Shown here: positions 1 to 8,706 of the stretch, in pieces
Numbering within the stretch: position 1 is the stretch's first letter
How the letters are laid out: each line of letters starts with the position of its first letter
Source of the DNA: Paraburkholderia aromaticivorans
GTDB taxonomy: Bacteria; Pseudomonadota; Gammaproteobacteria; Burkholderiales; Burkholderiaceae
Length of the DNA stretch: 64,000 nucleotides
Assembly (NCBI RefSeq): GCF_012689525.1
Contig: NZ_CP051516.1
Location: forward strand, 2,790,001-2,854,000
Direction of reading: 5' to 3'
Notes under the pieces: model-generated
Told to the model about the DNA's origin: nothing
The model's database searches: none
What the model saw: the letters and a program-made list of their open reading frames with translations, nothing else
Position numbers and translations under genes: made by a program

Positions 1-924
1 CTGCATCCAGCGCAGTACTTTGTGCCGGGCGGCTACTTCAAGGATCCGCTGGATACGCTGTCACTCACGCTCGCCCTCGCGTTGGGCACGGCAGGCCTGC
101 CACACGTCATGACCCGGTTTTACACGGTGCCGTCCGCCGTCGCGGCGAGAAAGTCCGCGAAAATCGGCCTGATTGTGATGACGTCCTTTGCGGTAATGAT
201 GATCGTGCTCGGATTTTCCGCCACCGCGATCGTGGGACCGGCGGCGATTCTCGCCACACACAGTTCCGGAAACAGCGCCATCACCCTGCTCGCTACGACA
301 CTCGGCGGCGGTGCGGGTTCTGCCGGCGGCGAACTTCTGCTCGCGTGCGTTTCAGCAATTGCCTTTGCGACCATTCTTGCGGTTGTCTCGGGCATCATGA
401 TTTCCTCGGCCTCGACCATCTCTCACGACATCTTCGGCCATCTCTTCTCGGCGTCTCGCGATAAGGAGCGCCGGCAGGTCGTAATCGCGAAGATCGCCAC
501 GATAGTCTTCGGTATCGCCGCCATGGGACTCGCGCTGCTCGTCAAGACCTTCAATGTCGCGTTTCTCGTCGGGCTCGCGTTCGCCATCGCGGCAAGCGCA
601 AACTTGCCCGTGGTTCTCTTCTCGATGTACTGGCGGCGTTTTACGGATCGAGGCGCAGTGGCCGCGGTGCTCGCCGGCACCCTTTCCTCGATTGGCCTCG
701 TGCTCCTGGGGCCGGCCGTCATCGGAGCGAAAGGCATCATCTTCAAGGATTCCACCCCGCCTTTCTGGCTCTCGAATCCCGGTCTGTTCAGCATTCCGGT
801 GGGCTTTATCGCGGGCTGGCTCGGATCGGTCACGACACGTCAGAACGCCGGCGACGGTTCCTTCGATGCTCAGCAACTTCGAATGCTAAGCGGCCTTGGA
901 GCGGAAGCCGCGTCGGAACACTGA
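1..924 (+). CDS. actP: Cation/acetate symporter ActP-like, C-terminal part (5' end outside window)
   Basis: The frame is open from base 1, so about 307 residues of the C-terminal half of a sodium:solute symporter are present. The N-terminal residues here contain GGYFKDPLDT and the stretch GTAGLPHVMTRFYTVP, typical of ActP-type acetate/glycolate permeases. Several long hydrophobic segments follow, for example around residues 58-80, 120-140 and 180-205, ending in a short polar tail. ActP proteins take up acetate with a cation across the inner membrane. The start is outside the window, so completeness upstream cannot be judged. The family assignment is strong; the exact substrate (acetate, pyruvate or another monocarboxylate) is inferred. 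Confidence 0.85.
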   Translation: MHPAQYFVPGGYFKDPLDTLSLTLALALGTAGLPHVMTRFYTVPSAVAARKSAKIGLIVMTSFAVMMIVLGFSATAIVGPAAILATHSSGNSAITLLATTLGGGAGSAGGELLLACVSAIAFATILAVVSGIMISSASTISHDIFGHLFSASRDKERRQVVIAKIATIVFGIAAMGLALLVKTFNVAFLVGLAFAIAASANLPVVLFSMYWRRFTDRGAVAAVLAGTLSSIGLVLLGPAVIGAKGIIFKDSTPPFWLSNPGLFSIPVGFIAGWLGSVTTRQNAGDGSFDAQQLRMLSGLGAEAASEH

Positions 925-970
925 CGCGAGAGCGCGCAATCTACCTACCTGTCCAACAAGGAGACACCCA

Positions 971-1564
971 GTGATTAACTTACGTACTGCCGCTTCACGA
1001 CTTGCATTGTCGACGGCTGCCGTTGCTGCGATCAGCATGAACGTGTTCTGCGCGCCCGCGATGGCGGCGACCGTCGAGGTATCGGAAACAAAGACGATTA
1101 TCGATCACGTGACCGTCTCTTCCAGCAAACCCTACGCTTCCGTCAAACAGGATCTGGAGAGCCGTCTCGGTCGACTTGACGATCATATCCGCACGCTGCT
1201 GAAACAGGACAAGGTCGACGAATTGCGCGCCGCCCTTCAGAAAGCCGCCGGCAACGACGGTCTTGTGATTCACTACATTGGGCTGCATGGAGATTGGCTC
1301 ATGCTGAAAGGACAGCGCAGGAACGGCACCGAGTATTTCACCGGCAATGTTCTCACCGCGACTGAAATGACCAGCGTCAATATGGCGGCAGGACTGTATG
1401 CGCCATTGCGTATCATGGTTTACGAAAACGCACAGGGTGGCACGACGATCGAGTACGATAAGCCGTCGACTCAACTCAGCCAGTTCCACAGCGCCCAGAT
1501 CGACGTTCAAGGCCGCTCACTCGACGATCGGCTGGCGAAGCTTTGTGCTTCGGTATTGCAATAG
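971..1564 (+). CDS. Secreted DUF302-like protein
   Basis: I start this gene at GTG 971 because AAGGAG lies at 958-963, seven bases upstream. A longer frame from 896 would overlap actP. The product of about 197 residues begins with a signal-peptide-like stretch (polar N-terminus, LALSTAAVAAI core, likely cleavage after APAMA), so it is probably periplasmic. The C-terminal half (GLYAPLRIMVYENAQGG followed by EYDKPST) resembles the end of DUF302 domains, where a loop of the form LPLRVLVYED is followed by a conserved aromatic and proline. No catalytic residues are known for the family. It lies 46 bp after actP and may be cotranscribed. Confidence 0.7.
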   Translation: MINLRTAASRLALSTAAVAAISMNVFCAPAMAATVEVSETKTIIDHVTVSSSKPYASVKQDLESRLGRLDDHIRTLLKQDKVDELRAALQKAAGNDGLVIHYIGLHGDWLMLKGQRRNGTEYFTGNVLTATEMTSVNMAAGLYAPLRIMVYENAQGGTTIEYDKPSTQLSQFHSAQIDVQGRSLDDRLAKLCASVLQ

Positions 1565-1613
1565 CAACGTACGGATCTGATGGGCCAATGTCCTGACGAA
1601 GCGGATATCTACC

Positions 1614-2642
1614 ATGAAAATAGACACTTTCAAACAGATCGTTCTTGCCTCTCGACCCGATGGACAGCCAACCGTCGACAATTTCCGTCTTGAGCAAGCC
1701 ACTCTGCCGGACACGCCACCGAATGGTCTGCTGCTCCGTGTTTTGTACCTGTCGCTCGATCCGTACATGCGCGGCCGAATGGATGCGCGCAAGTCGTACG
1801 CGCCTTCGGTCGAAATCGATCACAAGATGGTCGGCGAAGCCGTGGCCGAGGTAATCGAATCCAGACATCCGGACTATCGCGCAGGTGAACTCGTACTTGC
1901 TCCAACCGGATGGTGCGACTATGCGGTGATCGACGGTACTGGATTACGCAAGGTCGACCCCGATCTCTCGTCACCGTCAGCCCGGCTCGGCGTGCTCGGC
2001 ATGCCGGGATTCACCGCGTACGCCGGCCTCATGTTGATCGGCAAGCCCAAACCCGGCGATACGGTCGTGGTTGCAGCGGCCAGCGGTCCGGTCGGCTCAC
2101 TCGTCGGACAGCTTGCGCGAATAGCCGGGGCGCGGGCAATAGGAATCGCCGGCGGTTCGGAGAAGTGCCGCTACGTGCTGGACGAACTCGGTTTTGACGC
2201 CGCGATCGACCATCGCGCGCCCGACATGGCCGAACAATTGGCTGCGGCTTGTCCGGATGGAATCGATGTGTACTTCGAGAACGTCGGCGGCAAGATATGG
2301 CAGGCAGTGCTGCCTCTGCTCAACCGCTTCGCGCGTGTGCCAGTTTGCGGCCTCATCGCGCAATACAGCGGCGATCAGGAAAACGCCAACGGCCAGCTTG
2401 CGGCCACGATGCGCCAGATACTGACTAAAAGCCTTCTGGTGCGAGGTTTCATCAACTACGAGTTTGCCGACGAACACTATCCCGAGTTTCTGCGCATCGT
2501 GTCCAACGGTATTGGCGAAGGACGGATTCGCTACAAGGAAGATATCGTCGATGGTCTGGAGAAGGCCCCAGAAGCATTTCTCGGCATGCTGCAAGGGCGC
2601 AACTTCGGCAAAGTCGTCGTGCAGGTCGCGGCAGAGCCCTAA
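1614..2642 (+). CDS. NADP-dependent MDR oxidoreductase (CurA / leukotriene B4 dehydrogenase-like)
   Basis: A 342-residue zinc-free medium-chain dehydrogenase. It shows the N-terminal signature YLSLDPYMRGRM (about residues 45-56), the LGMPGFTAYAGL motif before the cofactor domain, and the glycine-rich dinucleotide site AASGPVGSLVGQ (about 152-163). The later element DVYFENVGG is characteristic of this double-bond-reductase group. These enzymes reduce alpha,beta-unsaturated ketones or aldehydes with NADPH in the cytoplasm. It ends four bases into the convergent LysR gene. A paralogue lies at 6331-7356. The real substrate cannot be read from sequence. Confidence 0.88.
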   Translation: MKIDTFKQIVLASRPDGQPTVDNFRLEQATLPDTPPNGLLLRVLYLSLDPYMRGRMDARKSYAPSVEIDHKMVGEAVAEVIESRHPDYRAGELVLAPTGWCDYAVIDGTGLRKVDPDLSSPSARLGVLGMPGFTAYAGLMLIGKPKPGDTVVVAAASGPVGSLVGQLARIAGARAIGIAGGSEKCRYVLDELGFDAAIDHRAPDMAEQLAAACPDGIDVYFENVGGKIWQAVLPLLNRFARVPVCGLIAQYSGDQENANGQLAATMRQILTKSLLVRGFINYEFADEHYPEFLRIVSNGIGEGRIRYKEDIVDGLEKAPEAFLGMLQGRNFGKVVVQVAAEP

Positions 2643-3535
2643 TCCTGAATACGCTGTGCCAGCGCAGCGGCAAAAAAATCAGTCGCGCTGCGCACGCGTG
2701 CCGGTACAAACCGGCGTTTTGGCCAGATAAGGCTAATGTCTCTGACGTCGCTGATGAATTCGTCGAGAACCGTGATCACGTCCGGATGCCGCAGTTCATC
2801 GGCCAGAGAGACCTTGGCGAACAGGCCGATGCCAACGCCGGCCAAAACGCCTGCGCGGATCGTTTCGACACTGTTAGACGAAAGATTGCCGCGAACGGAC
2901 ACATTGAATCGACCCTCCGGTCCCACAAATGGCCAATTCGCCGACTCCACCAGGCCGCCATATAAAAGGCAATTGTGATCGGCGAGTTCGGTGGGCGTCT
3001 TTGGTATGCCGTACTGCTCGAAGTAGCGGCGAGATCCGACACATACCAAGGGGGTGCTCGCCACGCGTCTGACGACCGCGTCAGGATCGTTCACAGGGCC
3101 CACCCGGATCGCCAGATCGATCCGGTCTTCCACCATATCCCGCACGAAGTCAGAGAGGATCAGATCCACCTGCAGGCCGGGATTGAGTGACAACAGCTCC
3201 GGTATCAGCGGAAGGATGTGAAGCCGGCCAAACGTGCCGGACACAGCGATTCTGATGAGACCCGAGACATTAAACGTGCTGCTGGTCAGTTCGCCGTCGG
3301 CTTCGTCCATTTCGTCGATGAGCGGTTTGGTCCGATCGTAGTATCGCTGCCCCTGGTCGGTCAGGGTCACGCTGCGAGTGCTTCGATTGAGCAGCATGAC
3401 GCCAAGGCGCTTTTCCAGCGCGCCGACTGCCTTACTGATGACGGATTGTGAGTCGCCGGTTCTACGCGCCGCAGCGGAAAAGCCGCCGGCTTCGACGACG
3501 GCAATAAAGGCGTTCACTTCGTGAAACCGATCCAT
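2639..3535 (-). CDS. LysR-family transcriptional regulator
   Basis: A 298-residue LysR regulator. The winged HTH occupies roughly residues 1-60, with the usual pattern FSAAARRTGDSQSVISKAV followed by LEKRLGVMLLNRSTR. The remainder is the two-lobed effector domain. It is transcribed divergently from the SDR gene at 3658, with about 120 bp between them. That is the common arrangement for a LysR protein controlling its neighbour and itself, so the SDR and the downstream NADP-binding gene are the likely targets (inference). Its 3' end overlaps the MDR oxidoreductase gene by four bases. Confidence 0.9.
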   Translation of the reverse strand: MDRFHEVNAFIAVVEAGGFSAAARRTGDSQSVISKAVGALEKRLGVMLLNRSTRSVTLTDQGQRYYDRTKPLIDEMDEADGELTSSTFNVSGLIRIAVSGTFGRLHILPLIPELLSLNPGLQVDLILSDFVRDMVEDRIDLAIRVGPVNDPDAVVRRVASTPLVCVGSRRYFEQYGIPKTPTELADHNCLLYGGLVESANWPFVGPEGRFNVSVRGNLSSNSVETIRAGVLAGVGIGLFAKVSLADELRHPDVITVLDEFISDVRDISLIWPKRRFVPARVRSATDFFAAALAQRIQD

Positions 3536-3657
3536 AACGCTCCCCTCGGTTGACCTATTCTCTTAGAGCATGAATCTTATGAAAAATCCAATGATTATCA
3601 TCGTCCACGACGAGAATTACTATGGTCCTGTCATTCACGAACAGACAGGAGATTTCA

Positions 3658-4398
3658 ATGTCCACCCTCGCAGGCAAGATTGCCGTCATTAGCGGCGGAA
3701 CGACCGGTATTGGTTTGGCGATCGCCCAGCGGTTTGTCACCGAAGGCGCTCACGTCTTTATCTTTGGCCGTCGGCAGGCACAACTCGACGAGGCCGCGGG
3801 ACTGATTGGACGCAACGTCACCACGATCCAGGCTGACGCCGCCAATCTCGACGACCTCGACCGCGTTGCGGCAACAGTCAGGGACAAAAAAGGAGTCGTC
3901 GACATCGTCGTGTCGAACGCGGGCTTTACGGAGCAGGCTTCGATCGACACCCTCACGCCCGAGCATTTCGACAAGGCGTTCAATCTCATGGCTCGCGGCC
4001 CCGTCTTCCTGGTGCAGAAGTTGTTGCCGATGATGGCAGCTGGCGGCTCGATCGTTCTAGTCTCATCCGCCATGCACGGCATGGGCATTCCTGGCCACAC
4101 CGCTTACGCGGCGACCAAAGCTGCGTTGCGTTCCTATGCGCGCACCTGGGCCGCGGAATTCAAGGATCGCGGCATTCGCGTCAACCTGCTCAGCCCTGGC
4201 GTGACAGATACCCCGATTCTCGACGCCCAGTCGGCGACACGCGAGGATCTGGTGACCATGTACCAGAGCATGGTCCCGATCGGCCGACTCGCACGGGCCG
4301 ACGAAATGGCCAACGCGGCGCTCTTTCTCGCGTCCGACCAGAGTTCCTACATGACGGGTGCGGATCTGATGACCGATGGCGGCATCGGTCAGGTCTGA
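3658..4398 (+). CDS. SDR-family oxidoreductase
   Basis: A 246-residue classical short-chain dehydrogenase. The start at ATG 3658 follows AGGAG at 3647-3651; a longer frame from 3622 has no comparable site. Visible motifs are the cofactor loop SGGTTGIG (residues 12-19), NAG (87-89), the catalytic serine near 136-137, and YAATK with Tyr150 and Lys154. An Arg-Arg pair after the second strand (GRRQ) suggests NADP(H). The C-terminus ends MTGADLMTDGG, usual for the family. It is divergent from a LysR gene and 47 bp upstream of another NADP-binding protein, a likely two-gene unit. Confidence 0.9.
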   Translation: MSTLAGKIAVISGGTTGIGLAIAQRFVTEGAHVFIFGRRQAQLDEAAGLIGRNVTTIQADAANLDDLDRVAATVRDKKGVVDIVVSNAGFTEQASIDTLTPEHFDKAFNLMARGPVFLVQKLLPMMAAGGSIVLVSSAMHGMGIPGHTAYAATKAALRSYARTWAAEFKDRGIRVNLLSPGVTDTPILDAQSATREDLVTMYQSMVPIGRLARADEMANAALFLASDQSSYMTGADLMTDGGIGQV

Positions 4399-4445
4399 GA
4401 CGCAAAGTCACCGCCAAGACCTTTCGATACACAAAGGAGAATTCA

Positions 4446-5039
4446 ATGAGCTACGCAATTATCGGGCTTGGCAAGATCGGCACGGCCATCGCCCAGGCAT
4501 TCGCTAATCAGGATATCGAAGTAGTTGTGGCAGGCAGGCGGCCACTGGACGCGAGCGCGGCGCAAATAGGCCCGTCAATCGTTGCTCGACGGCTGGAGGA
4601 CGCAGTCAAGGCCGACGTCGTTATTCTGGCCGTTCCGTTTGCGAACCACCGGGATATCGGCCGCGCAGCTGAAAGCTGGCAGGGGAAGATCGTGATCGAC
4701 GCCACCAATGCGTTCGGCGTTCCCCCGGAAGAACTGGGCGGACTGCCATCGACTGCCGCCCTCGCGAAGTCGTTCCCAGGGGCGAAGGTGGTGAAGGCCT
4801 TCAATCATCTGCCAGCCGCCGTCCTGGCCCAAGGGTCGAAGACTCCCCAAGGCGGCCGGCGAGTCGTCTTCATCTCCAGCGACGATGGTGCGGCTAGCGC
4901 CTCGGTGGCGGCACTTGTCGAACGGCTCGGATTTGCGCCGATCGAGTTGGGGAAGATCGGCGAAGGCGGCCTGCTCGTCCAGGCACGCGGCAACACGTGG
5001 GCTCAGCTTATTTTTCAGGACCTGGCCAAGTTCGATTGA
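4446..5039 (+). CDS. NADPH-dependent F420 reductase-like NAD(P)-binding protein
   Basis: A 197-residue single-domain Rossmann protein. It starts with the nucleotide-binding signature GLGKIG (residues 7-12), followed by VVVAGRR, where the arginines probably hold the 2'-phosphate of NADP. Next come AVPFA, IDATNAFG and VKAFNHLP, the layout of the NADP-oxidoreductase / F420-dependent reductase family (PF03807 type). AAAGGAG ends six bases before the ATG. It follows the SDR by 47 bp and is probably cotranscribed. Burkholderiales generally do not make F420, so the natural redox partner is unclear. Confidence 0.8.
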   Translation: MSYAIIGLGKIGTAIAQAFANQDIEVVVAGRRPLDASAAQIGPSIVARRLEDAVKADVVILAVPFANHRDIGRAAESWQGKIVIDATNAFGVPPEELGGLPSTAALAKSFPGAKVVKAFNHLPAAVLAQGSKTPQGGRRVVFISSDDGAASASVAALVERLGFAPIELGKIGEGGLLVQARGNTWAQLIFQDLAKFD

Positions 5040-5195
5040 TCGAAATGCCTGCAAACCCAAGGGGTAGAGGCTGGTGCCTGGCCTGGCCGCAAAGCGAACA
5101 CGCCCTTGCTCGCGCCACGATATGCTAACTTAGCGCGGCCGGACGCCAATCGCGTCGAACCATTGCTTACTCCAAGGCTGTAGTTTTTCCACTGT

Positions 5196-6161
5196 ATGCC
5201 GTCCCCAACCAAGGCGCCACGCCTTCCCCCTTTAAACGCGCTGCGGGCATTCGAAGCCGCCGCGCGTCACCTCAACTTCCGTGTCGCGGCAGAGGAAATA
5301 GGCGTCACTCAAGGTGCAGTTGCCCAACGGGTGCGCAATCTCGAAGACGTTCTTGGACTTCAGCTGTTCGATCGCCTACCGCGCGGGCTCGCGCTGACTA
5401 CCCATGGTTCGATCTACTTCTCATCGGTGCAGCGCGCGCTGACGATCATCGCGAACGCAACGGAAGCGCTCGCGCACCGGGCATCGAGTTTGACGGTCAG
5501 CACGACGCCTTCATTTGCGTCGAAATGGCTCATCCCACGGCTGGCCACATTTACGGACGCTTATCCATCCATTGAAGTGCGTGTGATCGCGGATCAACAA
5601 CTCTCGACTTTTAAACGCGACGGAGTCGATATCGCGATCCGCCACGGCAAGCCGCCTTTCGGTAAAGGACTCGCTGCCGATCCACTCTTTCCGGTCGATA
5701 TCTATGCTGTCTGCAGCCCTTCATTGGCCGACTCAAAACGACCACTGAGGAAGCCGTCCGATCTGAAGCATCACGTTTTGCTGCATGATTCACACGACCT
5801 GTGGCCCGAATTTCTCGAAGCGCTGAACGAAGGAGGACATGTCGATCCGAGTAAGGGTCCTCGGTTCAGCCAGTCCGCCCTTGCAATCGATGCCGCGATA
5901 TCGGGCCAAGGCATCGCTCTGACCAGCGAACAACTCGTGGAACGGGATCTCGCCGCAGGCCGCTTGTGCCGCCTCTTCGATTTCGCGCTGCATCTCTCGC
6001 TGAGCTATTACGTCGTCTATCCCGAGGACCGGCGCGATTCGGAGACTATTCGGGCAATGCGGGACTGGCTGATCACGCAGGCCCGATATGAACTAAAACC
6101 CGCGACAGCAAAGCGAACGCGGCCAGACAGTAGAAAAACTACTGCCAAGCTGGATAAATAA
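5196..6161 (+). CDS. LysR-family transcriptional regulator, GcvA-like
   Basis: A 321-residue LysR regulator of the GcvA subgroup. The N-terminal pattern LPPLNALRAFEAAARHLNFRV is followed by an HTH with TQGAVAQRVRNLEDVLG and LFDRLPRGL. The effector-binding lobe contains TTPSFASKWLIPRL, the usual GcvA-group linker. The lysine- and arginine-rich tail after about residue 300 is longer than normal. It lies between the SDR/NADP-binding pair and the second MDR oxidoreductase (6331), all on the plus strand. I see no strong Shine-Dalgarno upstream of ATG 5196, so the start is only likely. Confidence 0.87.
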   Translation: MPSPTKAPRLPPLNALRAFEAAARHLNFRVAAEEIGVTQGAVAQRVRNLEDVLGLQLFDRLPRGLALTTHGSIYFSSVQRALTIIANATEALAHRASSLTVSTTPSFASKWLIPRLATFTDAYPSIEVRVIADQQLSTFKRDGVDIAIRHGKPPFGKGLAADPLFPVDIYAVCSPSLADSKRPLRKPSDLKHHVLLHDSHDLWPEFLEALNEGGHVDPSKGPRFSQSALAIDAAISGQGIALTSEQLVERDLAAGRLCRLFDFALHLSLSYYVVYPEDRRDSETIRAMRDWLITQARYELKPATAKRTRPDSRKTTAKLDK

Positions 6162-6330
6162 TGATTCGACGGTGGCTGTCCAAAAAACTTAAAATATCAC
6201 TTCGCGAAACCAGCCGCCAGAGATCGCTGCCCTTGCCTTGTTGAATCCGTCAAACCAACATCGCAAAGACCTCAAGCGACTCATGTGAATCGTTCCCACG
6301 GCATCGCAATTCACACCGGAAATCCAATCC

Positions 6331-7356
6331 ATGAACGCACCCTATTCGAATCGCCAATGGTTCTATGTAAAACGTCCCACGAGTCGCGTTGGATCGGAGC
6401 ACTACGAGCTTCGTGAAAGCGAAATCTCTGGACCGTTGGCGGAGAACGAAGTCATCGTTCGCGCACGATACATCAGCGTGGACCCGTACATTCGCATCCA
6501 GCAGCACGAGCGCAATACGTATGACGTGCCTCATCCCCTCGGCATCGTGCAACGCTCCGGTGTCGTGGGCGAAGTGGTCGAGTCGGCTAGCCCGTTGTTC
6601 GCCAAAGGCGACTGGGTGTCGACTTATTCGGGTTGGCAGTTATATGCGCGGTGCCATCACAGCGAACTCACCAAACTCGATCCTGCAAGCGCGCCAGTTT
6701 CCACGGCACTCGGTGTGCTCGGCATGCCAGGGCGTATCGCCTGGTTTGGCCTCATGGAAGCCGGCCGGCCGCGCCCCGGCGATACGCTGGTTGTTTCCGG
6801 TGCGGCCGGGGCCGTCGGCTCGCTGGTTGCGCAGTTCGGGAAAAAGGCGGGCTGCAAGGTCGTGGGCATTGCCGGCGGTCCAGACAAGTGCCGATTCCTG
6901 CTCGACGAACTGAAACTGGATCGCGCGGTCGACTATCGGGAACACAAGACACATGAAGACTTGACGAGCGCGCTGCTCGAAGCCACAGGAGGGGTGGACG
7001 TTTATTTCGACAACGTCGGCGGCCCGATCACGGATGCCGTGATCCCCCTTATCAAGCGCCGAGCCCGCATCGTGATCTGCGGAGCGATCAGTCAATACGA
7101 CGGTGGCTTGGACACGCCGGACGTGGGACCACGATTTCTACAGCATATGCTCTTTCAGCGCGCCACCATCCAGGGCGTGCTGGCAAGAGACTACACCAAT
7201 CGTATGGACGAAATGGTGGCGCAAGTGGCGCCTTGGGTTAAGAGCGGTGAGATCGTATTCAAGGAGACTTTCGTCGATGGATTCGAACAACTGCCTGCTG
7301 CGCTGAATAGCCTGTTCGAAGGCGGCAACATCGGCAAGTTGCTCGTGAGGGTTTAA
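6331..7356 (+). CDS. NADP-dependent MDR oxidoreductase, paralogue of 1614-2642
   Basis: A 341-residue zinc-free MDR enzyme of the CurA/YncB/PTGR type. It has the signature YISVDPYIRI, then LGVLGMPGRIAWFGL, then the cofactor loop SGAAGAVGSLVAQ, and later DVYFDNVGG. These match the same positions in the 1614-2642 product, so the two are paralogues that keep every family motif, although the N-terminal 40 residues differ clearly. It probably reduces carbon-carbon double bonds with NADPH. About 170 bp separate it from the LysR gene at 5196, a plausible regulator (inference). Confidence 0.88.
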   Translation: MNAPYSNRQWFYVKRPTSRVGSEHYELRESEISGPLAENEVIVRARYISVDPYIRIQQHERNTYDVPHPLGIVQRSGVVGEVVESASPLFAKGDWVSTYSGWQLYARCHHSELTKLDPASAPVSTALGVLGMPGRIAWFGLMEAGRPRPGDTLVVSGAAGAVGSLVAQFGKKAGCKVVGIAGGPDKCRFLLDELKLDRAVDYREHKTHEDLTSALLEATGGVDVYFDNVGGPITDAVIPLIKRRARIVICGAISQYDGGLDTPDVGPRFLQHMLFQRATIQGVLARDYTNRMDEMVAQVAPWVKSGEIVFKETFVDGFEQLPAALNSLFEGGNIGKLLVRV

Positions 7357-7451
7357 TCGCCAGAACAGGCGTCGCCATTGCGGAGCGCCGGCGGCGACCG
7401 GCGCCGCGGAATCGCGCTAGCGCTGGTCTTCGGGGACAACTGGGCCGATAT

Positions 7452-7505
7452 CTGATGGGCAACCTTGTAGATCTTTTTGGGCGGCGTCAGCGCTCACGAC
7501 TGCAT
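7452..7505 (-). pseudogene. DUF4102 integrase N-terminal fragment, broken copy
   Basis: This 54-base stretch aligns without gaps to the start of the integrase remnant at 17466-17519; I count 46 of 54 identical bases. Read in the integrase frame it begins ATG CAG TCG TGA, so there is a stop at codon 4. It then continues with the diagnostic IYKVAHQ, equivalent to IYKVADQ in DUF4102 Arm-DNA-binding domains. Similarity stops after 7452. AAGGAG lies just 5' of the ATG on this strand. It is a non-functional relic. Confidence 0.7.
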
Positions 7506-7739
7506 GGTCTCCTTTGACTTTACGGTTTCCCTCGCGATCCGGATGGCTTTGTCGAAGCTGCTATCCGTGGCGACGTGCCGGTTGTCAACGCTCACGAGCC
7601 AACGGCCACTGCTACAGCACCAGCGAATCCTTCGCTCTTCAAGCAGCAATGCGAACCACCGCCAAATGGAGGCATCTTCGGCATTAGCGGCTAAGGCCGC
7701 CGCCGCTCTGACATGCCTCATATCATTCAAATTGCTCAC
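7494..7739 (-). CDS. Small protein of unknown function (81 aa)
   Basis: I do not recognise this protein. The reading frame starts at GTG 7739 with GAGGTG five bases upstream, a better start signal than most chance frames have. It encodes 81 residues with a tryptophan-rich centre (WRWFALLLEE, then RWCCSSGRWLVSVDNRHVA) that suggests a small folded domain. The frame runs into the integrase relic: its last residues MQS and its stop are the first codons of that fragment. The original C-terminus may therefore have been replaced. It could be a gene that once preceded the integrase. Confidence 0.45.
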   Translation of the reverse strand: MSNLNDMRHVRAAAALAANAEDASIWRWFALLLEERRIRWCCSSGRWLVSVDNRHVATDSSFDKAIRIARETVKSKETMQS

Positions 7740-7779
7740 GTTTCACCTCATCCGACCTGGACTTTCCCTCGACGTACGC

Positions 7780-8401
7780 TTAAGACAGCATGGCCTCGAA
7801 CTCCGGAACGACCGAGAACAGATCGCCCACCAGACCGTAATCGGCGACGCTGAAGATCGGCGCTTCTTCGTCTTTATTGATCGTGACGATGACTTTGCTG
7901 TCTTTCATCCCGGCCAGATGCTGGATCGCACCCGAGATTTTCAGCGCCGTCGTCGACTTCGTGCGAAACGGTTGCCTTGCCGTCAGCGACGACAACTTTC
8001 GATGCAAAGGTCGCTTGCGGCAAACCAGCCAGCATCTGACCAGTCTGGTTCGAATCGTCGTCGATGGCCTGTTTGCCGAGAATGACCAAAGAAGGTTGCT
8101 CTTTATCCATTAGCGCCTTCAACACCTTCGCAACCGCCAACGGTTGCAGGTCCTCAGACGACTCGATCAGAATCGCGCGATCCGCACCGATCGCCAGCGC
8201 CGTGCGCAGCGTTTCTTGCGATTGAGCGACACCCGTCGCCACGCCCGCTTCCTTCAATCGCACCGCTTCTTCAACCGCGATTTCATCGAACGGATTCATC
8301 GACATTTTTACGTTCGCCAGGTCAACGCCCGTGCCGTCCGATTTCACCCGGACCTTCACGTTGCAATCGACCACTCTCTTAACCGGCACAACAATCTTCA
8401 T
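7780..8401 (-). pseudogene. etfB'-'etfA deletion fusion (electron-transfer flavoprotein remnant)
   Basis: From ATG 8401 (preceded by GGAGAGGG) the frame reads as the N-terminus of EtfB, including [17 protein letters not shown] and [17 protein letters not shown]. Compared with normal EtfB about 7 codons are missing after EAGVAT, and about 3 are missing at QMLAGLP. Near 7950 the frame breaks at the bases ATCTCG, and the next frame reads as the last ~50 residues of EtfA ([13 protein letters not shown] through [11 protein letters not shown]) to a stop at 7780. The end of etfB and most of etfA are therefore deleted. Neither product could bind FAD or AMP normally. A working etfBA pair is presumably elsewhere. 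Confidence 0.85.
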
Positions 8402-8706
8402 GGTTCCCTCTCCAATCGGTTTGCACGCTAGTGTGCTTACTCGAACCGAGGGTTGGAATTCGGCATTCTGGAACACCGCATTTCAGGCGATCGAATGCAC
8501 ACGACGCCAGCCAACACGGAAAGGATCTGTGCGTGAATTCACGTCGGCCAACCCCGTTAACCCCAGCCTAATCGCGCCTTCCGCAATCAGTAATTGAGCG
8601 ACGACTTTTGCTGATGCACGCTATCACTCATCAAAGCAAGGTAATCGATCGGCCCTGCTTGGCGCGACGGCTCTCCGTTTTCATCGACCTACCAAAACTC
8701 GTCATC
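8402..8706. other. Intergenic stretch between divergent etfB' and the TPP-binding fragment
   Basis: About 305 bases without a supportable gene. It holds the ribosome-binding site of the etfB relic (8402-8412, minus strand) and presumably its promoter. I could not identify a convincing -35/-10 pair on either strand, and I see no repeat or terminator. Frames reading through it lack start signals and family motifs. Confidence 0.5.
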
